From a virus: DNA of 64,000 nt. The first letter of the stretch is position 1, and every line of letters starts with the position of its first letter. Under the pieces are notes generated by a model. That model ran no database searches. It saw only the letters and a list, made by a program, of their open reading frames with translations, and was not told where the DNA came from. Where the stretch lies: positions 1 through 64,000 of the IMG/VR virus record IMGVR_UViG_3300010354_011858. One strand, written 5' to 3'. A program made the translations under genes and the position numbers. Positions 24,704 to 34,388 of the stretch are shown here, one piece after another.

Positions 24704-25735
24704 ATGGCAACTCAAGAAGAAATTTTAGCAAAAGCTAATGAAGTTACCACCAGCGTTGTTGGCAATGCTTCTGGTGGTCTCCTGAATGCTGAGCAGGCTA
24801 ATCGTTTTCTCGATTTCGTGATCGATCAGTCCGTGCTTATGCAGAACTCGCGTGTCGTTCGTATGCGCACCCCGTCGATGGATATCGACAAGCTCTCGGT
24901 TGGCACCCGCCTGTTGGCTAAGGCTACTGAGGCTACCGACACCGGCTCGAATGCCGCTGTTACCTTTACTAAGGTTTCGCTGTCCAGCGTTAAACTGCGT
25001 CTGGATTGGGAGATCAGCACTGAGTCCCTTGAGGACAACATTGAGGGACCGTCGCTTGAGGATCATATCGCTCAGGTGATGGCTCGTCAGACCGCTAACG
25101 ACATGGATGACCTGCTTATCAACGGCAACACCTCGTCGTCTAACGCTCTGTTGAAGGCTCTTGATGGTTTCGTGAAGTTGGCCCTTGCTAACGGCACGAC
25201 CGTCGATGAGGGTGGAAACAACATTTCTCGTGCAACGTTTGATCGTGTTCTCCGTAACATGCCGACGAAGTACTTGCAGCGTCGTAATGACCTGCGCTTC
25301 TTCTCCGGCTCTGGCCTTGTGCAGGACACCATCTTCAGCCTCAGCAACCCGAACTCGGCTACTGTGGCTACCGCTGGTGCTCCGTCGCCCGGATCGACCA
25401 TTGGTGATCAGGCTTTCTTGACTGGCGCTATGCGTGCAAATGGTGGCGCTGGTTCGACTGGTATCTCGCCGTTCGGTATTCCGCTCATTGAGGTTCCGTT
25501 GATGCCTGAGACTGTCTCGGGTGACTACTCTGGTGCTGCTGGTTCGCATGGTTATGTCGAACTGACTCAGCCCAATAACAGAATTGTCGGTCTGCATCGT
25601 GACATCACGGTGTACCGCCAGTTCCAGCCGAAGACTGACACCATTGAGTACACGCAGTTCATGCGAGTTGCTTCGAACATTGAGAATGCTGCTTCGTATG
25701 TCATTGCTAAGAACGTCAAGTTGCGTTCGCTCTGA
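24704..25735 (+). CDS. Major capsid protein
   Basis: This 343-residue protein has the character of an HK97-fold capsid protein: a helical N-arm, DIDKLSVGTRLLAKATEATD, WEISTESLEDNIEG, ISRATFDRVLRNMP and a C-terminal ITVYRQFQPKTDTIEYTQFMRV. AGGAGG precedes the ATG. Codon use is clearly shifted to G/C-rich, translation-optimal codons relative to neighbours, fitting very high expression. A terminator follows directly. Confidence 0.88.
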   Translation: MATQEEILAKANEVTTSVVGNASGGLLNAEQANRFLDFVIDQSVLMQNSRVVRMRTPSMDIDKLSVGTRLLAKATEATDTGSNAAVTFTKVSLSSVKLRLDWEISTESLEDNIEGPSLEDHIAQVMARQTANDMDDLLINGNTSSSNALLKALDGFVKLALANGTTVDEGGNNISRATFDRVLRNMPTKYLQRRNDLRFFSGSGLVQDTIFSLSNPNSATVATAGAPSPGSTIGDQAFLTGAMRANGGAGSTGISPFGIPLIEVPLMPETVSGDYSGAAGSHGYVELTQPNNRIVGLHRDITVYRQFQPKTDTIEYTQFMRVASNIENAASYVIAKNVKLRSL

Positions 25736-25768
25736 TCTTAGGACTGTTATAGTTACAACTTAAGAACG

Positions 25769-25805
25769 CCAAGGGTCGGACAAAAAATCCGGCCCTTGGT
25801 GTTTT
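25769..25805 (+). terminator. Rho-independent terminator after the capsid gene
   Basis: CCAAGGGTCGGA pairs with TCCGGCCCTTGG (one G-T pair) around a CAAAAAA loop and is followed by TGTTTT. Confidence 0.8.
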
Positions 25806-25816
25806 ATAATTAAAAT

Positions 25817-25827
25817 TGTGGTAGTAT
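25817..25827 (+). promoter_or_regulatory. Extended -10 promoter after the capsid terminator
   Basis: TGTGGTAGTAT lies directly behind the terminator and ends eight bases before the ATG at 25836. It probably restarts transcription for the fibre genes. Confidence 0.5.
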
Positions 25828-25835
25828 TTACTAAT

Positions 25836-26183
25836 ATGAGTGAAAACGTTATTAAATCAGAAGATGTAGCACCGAAAAAGCAAACAAAAACTGCTAAATC
25901 TGCTACTGAAACAGAAAAAATTAATGAAGATTCAAAAGAAGAGGTTGAGAAAAAACCTAAGAAATCTTCTTCAAATAAGAAAGTCGCACAGGCTTCGCCT
26001 GGCAAAAAGTTCGTATATTTTTCAAGCGGATCTGGATACGTCACTAGATCAGGATTTAGATTTAGCGCAGAAAAAAGAATTTATGAACTTGATATTGAAG
26101 AAGCAGATCATCTGCTGAGTCTTGATAACTTCCGACTTCCTGATCAACTTGAGTTGGAAGATTATTATAAGGAGAATAACTAA
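25836..26183 (+). CDS. Lys-rich small virion-associated protein
   Basis: This 115-residue protein from ATG 25836 has a long Lys/Thr/Ser/Glu-rich disordered N-terminal half and a C-terminal domain (GKKFVYFSSGSGYVTRSGFRF..., ELDIEEADHLLSLDNFRLP). The C-terminal part resembles small head-tail or capsid-associated domains, but this is weak. An in-frame GTG at 25818 overlaps the promoter element and is less likely. Confidence 0.55.
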   Translation: MSENVIKSEDVAPKKQTKTAKSATETEKINEDSKEEVEKKPKKSSSNKKVAQASPGKKFVYFSSGSGYVTRSGFRFSAEKRIYELDIEEADHLLSLDNFRLPDQLELEDYYKENN

Positions 26184-26566
26184 TGGCCGGTAATCTTAGT
26201 GATTATTTAGAGAATAAACTTCTTGATCATTTTCTTGGCACTACTTCATATACAATGCCAACACCTATTTATGTTGCATTGTATACTGCTGCACCTAACG
26301 ATGCTGGCGGTGGAACCGAAGTTGCTGGTGGATCATACGCCCGACAGACAGCGACATTTGATGCTGCTGCAAGCGGTGCAACACAGAATGATACGGATAT
26401 AGATTTTGTCAATATGCCTTCATGCACTGTTGTTGCTATTGGAATTCATGATGCTTTAAGCGGTGGCAATCTTCTTGTTCATGGAACTTTGACTGCCAAT
26501 AAGAGCCTTGACGCTGGTGACACACTGAGAATTGCCACCGGTGATCTTGATATAAGTATTAACTAA
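26183..26566 (+). CDS. Phage tail fibre/structural protein
   Basis: This 127-residue protein matches a common phage structural family by its pattern: LLDHFLGTTSYTMPTPIYVALYT, then PNDAGGGTEVAGGSYARQT, then GIHDALSGGNLLVHGTL and DTLRIATGDLDI. Such proteins are annotated as tail-fibre or virion components. It overlaps the previous gene by one base. Confidence 0.75.
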   Translation: MAGNLSDYLENKLLDHFLGTTSYTMPTPIYVALYTAAPNDAGGGTEVAGGSYARQTATFDAAASGATQNDTDIDFVNMPSCTVVAIGIHDALSGGNLLVHGTLTANKSLDAGDTLRIATGDLDISIN

Positions 26567-26575
26567 TAGGTTGAG

Positions 26576-26926
26576 ATGGAAAGAAGAGAGATACTTGGAA
26601 GCGTAGTTTTTACCTCATCGTCAGGTCCAGTTCTTTCTTCTGACATGTCAATTGTTGCTGTTGATGCGTCCACATTTCCAAGTGGATCAAGTGGAAAACC
26701 ATTTGTTATTGTTTTAAATAGAGGAACACCACTTGAGGAAAAAGTTTTATGCTCTGCAAGAGCATCAAACACTTTCACTGTCTCACAAAGAGGTTATGAT
26801 GGAACTATAGCAAATAATCATGCAAATGGTGTAAAAATAGATCATGTTCTTGATGCAACAGCAATGGAGGACATGAATGATGCAGTATACGATACACAAA
26901 TAATGTATTGGATGGAGGCTTCCTGA
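26576..26926 (+). CDS. Minor structural protein
   Basis: This 116-residue beta-type protein has SGKPFVIVLNRGTPLEEKVLC, FTVSQRGYDGT and NGVKIDHVLDATAMEDMN, a pattern recurring in small phage structural proteins near fibres. Its stop overlaps the next start (TGATG). Confidence 0.65.
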   Translation: MERREILGSVVFTSSSGPVLSSDMSIVAVDASTFPSGSSGKPFVIVLNRGTPLEEKVLCSARASNTFTVSQRGYDGTIANNHANGVKIDHVLDATAMEDMNDAVYDTQIMYWMEAS

Positions 26927-27258
26927 TGGCAACATTAAAACCAAAGCTTATGTATCAAGGTAATGCTACAGCTGCAAATGCATACACTGTTGCTAATGTT
27001 TCTGGAAATTACTCTATAATAAAATCAATTAACATCTGCAATACCAGCAACACAGCGAATGCTACCGCATCTGTTCATATTTTGAGCAATGGAGCATCTC
27101 CTAGCGCAAGTAATAAAATTATTAGCAATGCTAATGTTATTAGAGATGACGTTTTGTATTACAATACATCAATTGTTATACCGGCCAATAGCAATATATA
27201 TGTATCAAGTTCATCCAATACTGTAACATTTACAATTAGCGGGGTAGAGTATGCCTAA
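26926..27258 (+). CDS. Small beta-rich virion protein
   Basis: The start is set at ATG 26926, coupled to the previous stop and preceded by GGAGG; a longer in-frame start at 26908 is less likely. The 110-residue product is Asn/Ser/Thr-rich (SIIKSINICNTSNTANATASVHIL, IVIPANSNIYVSSSSN), typical of small phage structural or decoration proteins. Exact role unknown. Confidence 0.6.
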   Translation: MATLKPKLMYQGNATAANAYTVANVSGNYSIIKSINICNTSNTANATASVHILSNGASPSASNKIISNANVIRDDVLYYNTSIVIPANSNIYVSSSSNTVTFTISGVEYA

Positions 27259-27658
27259 TTTAGTTAATAACGGCTCAAGTTCTGTATCTAATCCAACTTT
27301 GATTAGAACATGGGATCCTTCGGTTGAAGAGATTCAAATTGGTGATAAATTTTATGGTATAAAATACTATCAATCAAATGGAAAACTTGTTATTCAAGAA
27401 ATAAATGATTCAACAGTTCCGATTGATATACCTGATTATAGAGTTGGAGATTCACTTATAACAGGAAATATTACTACATATCAAGGTGGAGAGACATTAG
27501 CTAATGCTATCTCTAACTTAGATGAAGGCGATATATTTGAGCCTTACAACGAAGAGGTCTACAAGAATTGGTTTACCAGTTATACCAGAGTATCATTTTC
27601 ATGGTATACTAGTGGAGGCGGTAGCAAGCCTGGTCACTTACTTATGGAGTTTGAATAA
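27251..27658 (+). CDS. Hypothetical structural protein, 135 aa
   Basis: This acidic, Tyr-rich protein lies between two fibre-type genes and overlaps both by one to eight bases. Segments such as FYGIKYYQSNGKLVIQEIND suggest beta structure. A virion role is inferred from position. Confidence 0.55.
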   Translation: MPNLVNNGSSSVSNPTLIRTWDPSVEEIQIGDKFYGIKYYQSNGKLVIQEINDSTVPIDIPDYRVGDSLITGNITTYQGGETLANAISNLDEGDIFEPYNEEVYKNWFTSYTRVSFSWYTSGGGSKPGHLLMEFE

Positions 27659-30036
27659 TGTCACAATCAATAGACTTAGGTAGAATTAGGTTCTACTATA
27701 GAGATGCATATAATGCAAATACAACTTATGAAATTAACGATGTTGTTTCATACGGTGGTAGCGCATATGTCTACAAGTATGCTACCAATGCCTCCGGAAA
27801 TTTGCCTACCGATACAACTTACTGGTCGAAACTAGCAGAAGGAACGGATTTTAGAGGAACATGGTCATCAACCACTGCTTATTATCCAAATGATATCGTT
27901 GTATATGCCAATGCTGTATATATTGCAGTAGTTGCTCACACATCCAATGCCTCAGCCACAGGGTTTTATGTAGATTTCGCAGCAATGAAGTGGATGCTTT
28001 TAACGTATGGATTCAAATGGGAAGGTGCCTGGGCCGCAAATACAATGTATCATCCATATGATATTGTTTCTTATGGTGGTAATACATATCTTGCAAATTC
28101 TCAATTTACTTCAAACTCTGTAAGTTTTGCTAATGATACAGAATGGCTCCTTTTTGCTCAGGGTTCTGCCGGTGGTGAAGTTGCTACGCAGACTTCTAAC
28201 TCTGGAAAACTTCTTTCTACAAATGGCACTGTCACTGAGTGGGTTAGTAATATTTCGGTAGCAGATATATCTGCCATGCAAATCACTGGTACTGGTGATC
28301 TTAATATCGGAGCAGATGCCACATCGTTCTCCGCAAACTTGACAAACCCCAGGGCCGTATTTCAGACAGACAATGATGACTTTGCTCAAATAGCATTTAG
28401 AAATCTTGGCACAAATGCAAATAGTTCCACAGACATAATTTGCTACTCGGATGTCGGTGATGACGATACTGGCTGGATAGATATGGGCATCACCTCTAGC
28501 AACTTCAATGATCCTGGATTCACTATTACAGGTATTCATGATGGTTATCTATTTGTTGAAGCCCCGGCAAACTCTGCCGGTGGTGGAAATCTTGTTCTTG
28601 CAACTGGTAATAATGGAACAGATAACGCAATTATTTTTGCTGCAGGAGGTCTTCAGTCTGACAATACTCAGATGACGATCTTCCCCGATCAGAACGTTCA
28701 TATTGAAATTGCTACCAACTCTACGTCGCCCACTACTGGTGCTTTGACGGTTGTTGGTGGTATCGGTACGCAGGGTAATGTCAATATCCTTGGTGATATC
28801 AGTATTCAAGGTTCTTTGACGGTCTCTGGTGGTGCTTTTGAAGCACAGACGATTCAATCAACCAGTCCGGTCTTTACAACGGGATCTGGTGCAACTGATG
28901 ATCTTATTGATAGAGGATTCCTTGCTGAATATAAGAGAGGAACAAGCTCCTCAACATTCCAAATTGGATCTGTTCAATCAAGTAATACTACTCTTACAAT
29001 TAGAAGATTAGCTTATACTACATCTACTAAGGTATTAACAAGTAACGTTGCTACCATTGACTTCGGTGCAGCACACGATATTTCAACAGGGGATACAATT
29101 GTTGCAACCAATCTTGGCTCGCCCTTTGATGGAACCTTTACTGTAACTGGCACTACTGCAAATACAATTTCATATACTGCAAACGGAACAAACGTAACAC
29201 TTATTCAAGATCTTGACGGTCTTATTGCACCAAACATTAGCAACGTATCCTTCCAGAATGGAGATAGAATTACAATTGCTAACTCTAATGTTGCCACCAT
29301 CAATGGAAATAGAGACTTTGTAATCACTGTTTCTGGTAATACATTAACTGCTAACTTTGCAACTGTAATTTCAAACACCGCTGCTAATGGTACTGTTACT
29401 GTCAATACAAAGACAGCATATGCTGGTCTTGTTAGACAAGATGGTGGAACTTGGTATCTTCTTGCCAACATTGCCCCAGTTCTTGCAAGCAATGTTTATG
29501 GACCGCCGACAGATAGTATCGATGTAACTGCTAATACACTGACTAGACCCACACTTTATACTGGTGATCTCAATGTTGGTAATAGCAATGTTGTTGTTTA
29601 TTCTAATGGAACTATCGCTGGTAATGTCACCTTCGCAGGAAGTCCGATCTTTACTGGCGGTATTAGAGTCCAGGAAATGTTTGAAGATGTTGTTGATGTT
29701 TCTATAACAGGAAATGTCGCCACACTCACTTATACTGATGGAAACATTTTCTATATCGATGCATCAGGTCAGTCTGCAAACTTCCAGGCTAATATTGCAT
29801 CTGCTCCGACCGATAATGGTCGTATTTTTACAATCAACATGATTGTAAACCAGGGTGCTACTGGCAGATTCCCGAACACTTGTAATATTAACGGAGCATC
29901 GACAACCATTAAATGGGCAGGAGGGAGCGCCCCTACGCCTACATCCAGCAACGGTAAATTGGATATATTCAACTTTACAGTCTTAAGAAGAGCAAATGCT
30001 TATACTGTATTTGGTGCTTCAAACTTAAACTTCTAA
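27658..30036 (+). CDS. Tail fibre with carbohydrate-binding modules
   Basis: This 792-residue protein begins with three tandem repeats, about 55 residues each, of the CBM5/12 (chitin-binding-like) type. Each has the pattern W/Y...Y..ndiV.Y.g..Yv......N....TT.W (for example YEINDVVSYGGSAYVYK and YPNDIVVYANAVYIAV). The remainder is a long Gly/Ser/Thr/Asn-rich beta fibre. Binding to host cell-surface glycans is the likely role. It heads a run of four adhesin-like genes. Confidence 0.8.
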   Translation: MSQSIDLGRIRFYYRDAYNANTTYEINDVVSYGGSAYVYKYATNASGNLPTDTTYWSKLAEGTDFRGTWSSTTAYYPNDIVVYANAVYIAVVAHTSNASATGFYVDFAAMKWMLLTYGFKWEGAWAANTMYHPYDIVSYGGNTYLANSQFTSNSVSFANDTEWLLFAQGSAGGEVATQTSNSGKLLSTNGTVTEWVSNISVADISAMQITGTGDLNIGADATSFSANLTNPRAVFQTDNDDFAQIAFRNLGTNANSSTDIICYSDVGDDDTGWIDMGITSSNFNDPGFTITGIHDGYLFVEAPANSAGGGNLVLATGNNGTDNAIIFAAGGLQSDNTQMTIFPDQNVHIEIATNSTSPTTGALTVVGGIGTQGNVNILGDISIQGSLTVSGGAFEAQTIQSTSPVFTTGSGATDDLIDRGFLAEYKRGTSSSTFQIGSVQSSNTTLTIRRLAYTTSTKVLTSNVATIDFGAAHDISTGDTIVATNLGSPFDGTFTVTGTTANTISYTANGTNVTLIQDLDGLIAPNISNVSFQNGDRITIANSNVATINGNRDFVITVSGNTLTANFATVISNTAANGTVTVNTKTAYAGLVRQDGGTWYLLANIAPVLASNVYGPPTDSIDVTANTLTRPTLYTGDLNVGNSNVVVYSNGTIAGNVTFAGSPIFTGGIRVQEMFEDVVDVSITGNVATLTYTDGNIFYIDASGQSANFQANIASAPTDNGRIFTINMIVNQGATGRFPNTCNINGASTTIKWAGGSAPTPTSSNGKLDIFNFTVLRRANAYTVFGASNLNF

Positions 30037-30048
30037 TAGGAGATTTGC

Positions 30049-30873
30049 ATGCCCTTTGTAAACAGTGCACGAGGAGTATTCGGAGTTCAGTCTGGCGTAA
30101 CTTCAGCCGGTCTGATATTAGATCTAATTACTGGTGGTACAATTACAACTTCTGGTGACTACCGTATACATACTTTCACCACATCTGGTACTTTTAGTAC
30201 ATATACTACGCTTCCTGTTGAATATCTTGTTGTTGGTGGTGGTGGCAATGGATATGTACACCCAGATTATAGCGGTGGAGGGGGTGGCGGAGGTCAGGTT
30301 TCTACTGGCAATGCAAACATAACAAACACTGGCGCTACGATCGTTGTCGGAGGGCCAGCCACACCAAGTTCGTTATCAGCACCAGGCTCCTTTCAGGTAA
30401 CCGCTACTGCCGGTGGCAATGCCCCTCCCCCTGGTAGAGATGCTCGTGCTGGTGGAACTTCTGGTAATGGCAATATTGGTAATGATTATTCAAACTCCGG
30501 TTATACAGGTGGTGGAGGAGGCGGAGCAGGCCAAGCTGTTGGGCCTTCTACGACAAATAGAGATGGTGGTCAAGGTGTACAGTCTAATATAACAGGAGCA
30601 AGTGTTTGGTATGGTGGTGGTGGTGCTTCTGGTGCTGTGAATAGACCACCGTATAATACTGGGCCAAAGCATTCACCAACACCTGTTGCTGGTTGGACAT
30701 ATGGTTTTGGCATAGGCGGTCTTGGTGGTGGAGGCAATGCACCAGATAACCCTGGCGTTTATAACGGTAAACCAAATACTGGTGGTGGAGGCGCAGGTGG
30801 GTCTGTCTATGGTTATAATACTACATACACAGGTGGACCTGGTGTAGTTATTGTGAGGTATAAGTATAAATGA
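30049..30873 (+). CDS. Glycine-rich tail adhesin
   Basis: This 274-residue protein opens with YRIHTFTTSGTFSTYTTLPVEYLVVGGGGNG. Many Gly-rich loops follow (GGGGGGGQ, GGGGGAG, GGGGASGA) to the end, the signature of the glycine-rich domain in phage adhesins, where polyglycine II helices carry variable receptor loops. It probably sits at the fibre tip. It overlaps the next gene by four bases. Confidence 0.75.
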   Translation: MPFVNSARGVFGVQSGVTSAGLILDLITGGTITTSGDYRIHTFTTSGTFSTYTTLPVEYLVVGGGGNGYVHPDYSGGGGGGGQVSTGNANITNTGATIVVGGPATPSSLSAPGSFQVTATAGGNAPPPGRDARAGGTSGNGNIGNDYSNSGYTGGGGGGAGQAVGPSTTNRDGGQGVQSNITGASVWYGGGGASGAVNRPPYNTGPKHSPTPVAGWTYGFGIGGLGGGGNAPDNPGVYNGKPNTGGGGAGGSVYGYNTTYTGGPGVVIVRYKYK

Positions 30874-31817
30874 TTGTAGATGATCCTTCAAATAGACCGC
30901 CGATGAATCTGTATTTCACTGGCCATAACATCATGTCACCATCTAGAAAAATACAAAATGCTGTCTGGAATAGTGAAAAAAAAGCATGGATGCACAGATG
31001 GTGTGTTGAAGATATTGATGGAAGCGGTAACTTTTTTGAAAAAGAAAACACTAGGAATAGTGGTATCTTTATTTTGTATAAAGCACAACCAGTCGAATCT
31101 GCATTAATGCACAGTGATTTATTTCCAAACTTTAAAGTATTATGCAATGATTATATTGGTAAATATATAAGCGTCCATCCCGACTGGGAAGATGGATATA
31201 TTGATCCGATCTTTAGACCAGGTGGATTTGGTGCACCATATGGTGCGGAAATTCATAATGAAAATCATAATTTATCTCATCAAAAATGGAGAGTCGTATA
31301 TGATGGTGCACCGTTTTTCTATATTGCATTTACTAATTTAGTAGATTTAAATAAACTGATTGAATATCCAATAAATACTGATCGATATATTCAAGAGACA
31401 GAAAAGTATGAAATATCTCTAGAACTAGAGAATCTTTATATATCGCAACATCCATTTTATGCCGCAAGAACACTTGGTGAACTTTTTAAGTTAATAATGG
31501 ACTGGGATATCTGTTATAATGAATTTAATAATAGAGAAAACATTGCAGTTCTTTGTCATAATGTTATGAGAGCAGTAAATATGCCTCAAAATGTTTATGA
31601 TTCAATATATAACTCACTGCCTGATACTTGTATTGCAAAATATTTAAAAGGAATAGAAAATTTTGATCAATATGGGGATAAGGGTGAAACACCAAACTGT
31701 GCCATAGAATGGTTTAAAGAGAAATATTGGGATCTTCAATCTACACTATCCAACTCGCCTAATATAGAAAATACTGACGAGTTCTACTACAGAAAAAGAG
31801 TTCTATTTACTAGATAA
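30870..31817 (+). CDS. Fibre-associated family protein, copy 1
   Basis: This 315-residue protein has a C-terminal region (ISQHPFYAARTLGELFKLIMDWDICY, ENIAVLCHNVMRAVNMPQNVYDSI) clearly shared with the next gene and with the product of 60259-61368. The N-terminal half contains VHPDWEDGYIDPIFRPGG and YDGAPFFYIAF, also shared with copy 2. Each copy follows an adhesin-type gene, so it may be a fibre chaperone or attachment protein. The family itself is not recognised. Confidence 0.65.
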   Translation: MIVDDPSNRPPMNLYFTGHNIMSPSRKIQNAVWNSEKKAWMHRWCVEDIDGSGNFFEKENTRNSGIFILYKAQPVESALMHSDLFPNFKVLCNDYIGKYISVHPDWEDGYIDPIFRPGGFGAPYGAEIHNENHNLSHQKWRVVYDGAPFFYIAFTNLVDLNKLIEYPINTDRYIQETEKYEISLELENLYISQHPFYAARTLGELFKLIMDWDICYNEFNNRENIAVLCHNVMRAVNMPQNVYDSIYNSLPDTCIAKYLKGIENFDQYGDKGETPNCAIEWFKEKYWDLQSTLSNSPNIENTDEFYYRKRVLFTR

Positions 31818-31818
31818 A

Positions 31819-32988
31819 ATGTCATTAGCTGTAAGACTTGATAGCCATAATAGAGTTGTACAATGTATTGAAATACCCGATGACCAAGATGGTGACGCAT
31901 CAAATTTTATTAATTTTACTCTTAACTTGAAGGGCACATGGCTATCTGTATCTAGTTGTCATATAGAACACAATCAAAATATATCTGTTGGGTTCACATA
32001 TCTCCCAGATAAAAATAAGTTTATAACTCAACAACCATTTGATGACTGGATTCTTGATGAAAATAATTGCTGGATACCGCCAATTAAAAATAATCTTAGA
32101 AATATGAGTTATGGTTATGAAAACGAGATCTCCGATGGACCGTCATTTTTTTGGAATCAAGAAAAAAAGATGTGGGGACATTCGGGGGTTGAATATAATA
32201 TTTTAAATCAAAATAATAAAGATAATGGAGTATATTTTATATCTAAAGCAATACAGGTTACTAATCAAGAGTACGCTTCAGATTTTGTGAAAGAACTAAA
32301 TGTGCAATGCAATGGTCGTGCATATAAGTATGTTGATGTACATCCCGACTGGGATCAGAACTTCATCTACCCAGTATTTAGAGAAACATTTGCTACTAAA
32401 TATGGAGTAGTTGACTCAAATCCAGATAGATTTCATTGTTATGAAAATTATATAATGCCATTTGATGGTGCCCCCTATTTTTTCATTCATTATTCTAACT
32501 TGTGTGATTTGACTAAAAAAAGAAATGTTAAAATTAAACACGAAGCTGTGCAAGATCATCTTTATGAAATTTCAGTAGATTTTGAAAGAGAATTCATCTG
32601 CCAGCATCCATATATTGCTGCAAGAACTCTGAGTGAGCTTTTCAAGTTAATAATGGATTGGGACATTTGTTATCATATATTTAATAATAGAGAAAACACA
32701 GCTATTTTATGTCATAACATTATGTCAGGAATTCAGATGCCAAATGATATATGTGATCTTATATACCATTCTACGCCTCCATCAATTATAGAAAAATATT
32801 TAAGAGGAGATCCTGATTATCTTAATATTGGCGAAAGACCCATTGAAGATGAAAGAGTAATGAGATGGTTTGCAGAGAAGTATTGGGATCTTAGATATTT
32901 AAAGTATCATGAAACAGTTAATATTATAGAATTAAATGAGGATCACTATATTCCTTTTTCTCTTATGAATAATAATGCTTCTTTGTGA
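31819..32988 (+). CDS. Fibre-associated family protein, copy 2
   Basis: This 389-residue protein is a paralogue of the previous gene product. It shares VHPDWDQNFIYPVF, FDGAPYFFIHYSNLCDL and QHPYIAARTLSELFKLIMDW, plus an additional N-terminal domain of about 90 residues. It starts one base after copy 1 stops. Its 3' end overlaps the convergent halogenase gene by 43 bases. Confidence 0.65.
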   Translation: MSLAVRLDSHNRVVQCIEIPDDQDGDASNFINFTLNLKGTWLSVSSCHIEHNQNISVGFTYLPDKNKFITQQPFDDWILDENNCWIPPIKNNLRNMSYGYENEISDGPSFFWNQEKKMWGHSGVEYNILNQNNKDNGVYFISKAIQVTNQEYASDFVKELNVQCNGRAYKYVDVHPDWDQNFIYPVFRETFATKYGVVDSNPDRFHCYENYIMPFDGAPYFFIHYSNLCDLTKKRNVKIKHEAVQDHLYEISVDFEREFICQHPYIAARTLSELFKLIMDWDICYHIFNNRENTAILCHNIMSGIQMPNDICDLIYHSTPPSIIEKYLRGDPDYLNIGERPIEDERVMRWFAEKYWDLRYLKYHETVNIIELNEDHYIPFSLMNNNASL

Positions 32989-34388
32989 GAAATAAAACTT
33001 TCTGTGCTCTCATAAATTGAATATGAATTAATTATTCGATTAGCATAATCTTGATATTGTATAGGTATTTTATTGTACTCATTTCGAATACTCTCGGTAT
33101 TAAACATATCAAGGCCAGACATTATTTGTATAAAATTCCAGTCCCAAAATAAGCAATAATCACTGTTTTGATTGAAATCATCATGCCTTGGTAATCGATG
33201 GACCCAAACTTTTAACATTTCCTCTAAGTCATTTGGTAATTTAATAGATGCACTATCTATCCAAAATTTTGTGTTTTGTTTTTTAGTTAAATAATGAACT
33301 ATTAAAAAATCTCGTATATTGGAGATTATATTTGAATAAATTTTATTATAAGAATTTTGGTTCCATTTATCTGTTAATAGATTATTTGCTAAAATAAAAC
33401 ACTGTTGAATAGTGGAACTGATTGCAGTAGCCTCTAAAGGCTCTACAAAACTAGCACTAAGACCCACAGCACAGCAGTTATTAATCCAAACTTTATCTAA
33501 TGTTCCTGGTGTAAATGTAAACTCTTTGCCAAAAGTTATTTTCCTTTTCAAATATTTTTGAATTTCTTCTTTAGCTATATCATGTGATATGTAATTCTTG
33601 TCAAAAATATAGCCATTACCATATCTACCCCATACTGGGGTTTTGAACATCCATCCGTAATCCATAGCGGTCGATAAAGTTGAGATATTATAGGTCTCTT
33701 CTTCTTCTGTTTGAAAAACAACAGCTGCATTTACCTTAAGAAAGTCCTCAAATGAAACATACTTTGCTCCCAGTTTCGAAATTAATTTTCTAGAAAATCC
33801 AGTGCAATCTATATAAAAATCGTATTTATATTCTTTTTTTTCACCTAAAATAGAGTTTATATATCCATTTGAATTTAATTTAATATCTAATATTAGATCT
33901 TCATATAGTATGATATTATTTTTAATAGCAATTTTTTTTAAAAAATCAATAAATTTAAATGTATTAAAATTATATTGATTGAAAATTATTTCTTCATTTT
34001 TTAATTTAGAATATGGAATAAGATTCTGTTTAGTCCATTTTGGATTAATATAATTTGAATCATATGAAATTTGTCTTCCATATATATAATTATATTGTCC
34101 AAGAGTATAAGTAAAAGGATCACATACATAATTAATGTAATCTTTATTAGACCAATTTTTAAATTTAATTGATGATTTAAAAGTGGCATCGCACTCGTTT
34201 ATCATATCTTCTTGGCTTATTTCTGCACACTTCATAAATTCAAAAAAATGCTCAGTTGCAGCTTCGCCAACACCAATTGTCTGTACTTGATTTGAATATA
34301 CTAGGTCAACAGAATGACTAGTCATTTTTTTAATAATTATGGAGGCTACTAGTCCAGCAGTGCCTCCTCCTACTACTAATATTTTCAT
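32946..34388 (-). CDS. FAD-dependent halogenase (tryptophan-halogenase-like)
   Basis: This 480-residue flavin enzyme would halogenate an organic substrate using FADH2, oxygen and a halide. It has the FAD motif GGGTAG at the N-terminus, GVGEAATEHF, and Lys71 in ATFK, probably the catalytic lysine. FVEPLEATAI (312-321) supplies the family's glutamate. The WxWxIP motif is present in altered form as WMFKTP (244-249). Flavin halogenases that deviate here are known, including a viral one from a cyanophage. It needs a flavin reductase, not seen here. Its start overlaps the stop of the upstream oxygenase gene by four bases. Confidence 0.85.
   Translation of the reverse strand: MKILVVGGGTAGLVASIIIKKMTSHSVDLVYSNQVQTIGVGEAATEHFFEFMKCAEISQEDMINECDATFKSSIKFKNWSNKDYINYVCDPFTYTLGQYNYIYGRQISYDSNYINPKWTKQNLIPYSKLKNEEIIFNQYNFNTFKFIDFLKKIAIKNNIILYEDLILDIKLNSNGYINSILGEKKEYKYDFYIDCTGFSRKLISKLGAKYVSFEDFLKVNAAVVFQTEEEETYNISTLSTAMDYGWMFKTPVWGRYGNGYIFDKNYISHDIAKEEIQKYLKRKITFGKEFTFTPGTLDKVWINNCCAVGLSASFVEPLEATAISSTIQQCFILANNLLTDKWNQNSYNKIYSNIISNIRDFLIVHYLTKKQNTKFWIDSASIKLPNDLEEMLKVWVHRLPRHDDFNQNSDYCLFWDWNFIQIMSGLDMFNTESIRNEYNKIPIQYQDYANRIINSYSIYESTESFISHKEALLFIREKGI

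Noticed and set aside
24725-25597. Long minus-strand frame opposite the major capsid gene
   Set aside because: A by-product of the codon bias of the highly expressed capsid gene; Arg/Ser/Thr-rich with no protein pattern.
28111-29492. Minus-strand frames opposite the tail fibre gene
   Set aside because: Shadows of the Asn/Thr/Ala-rich plus-strand coding sequence.
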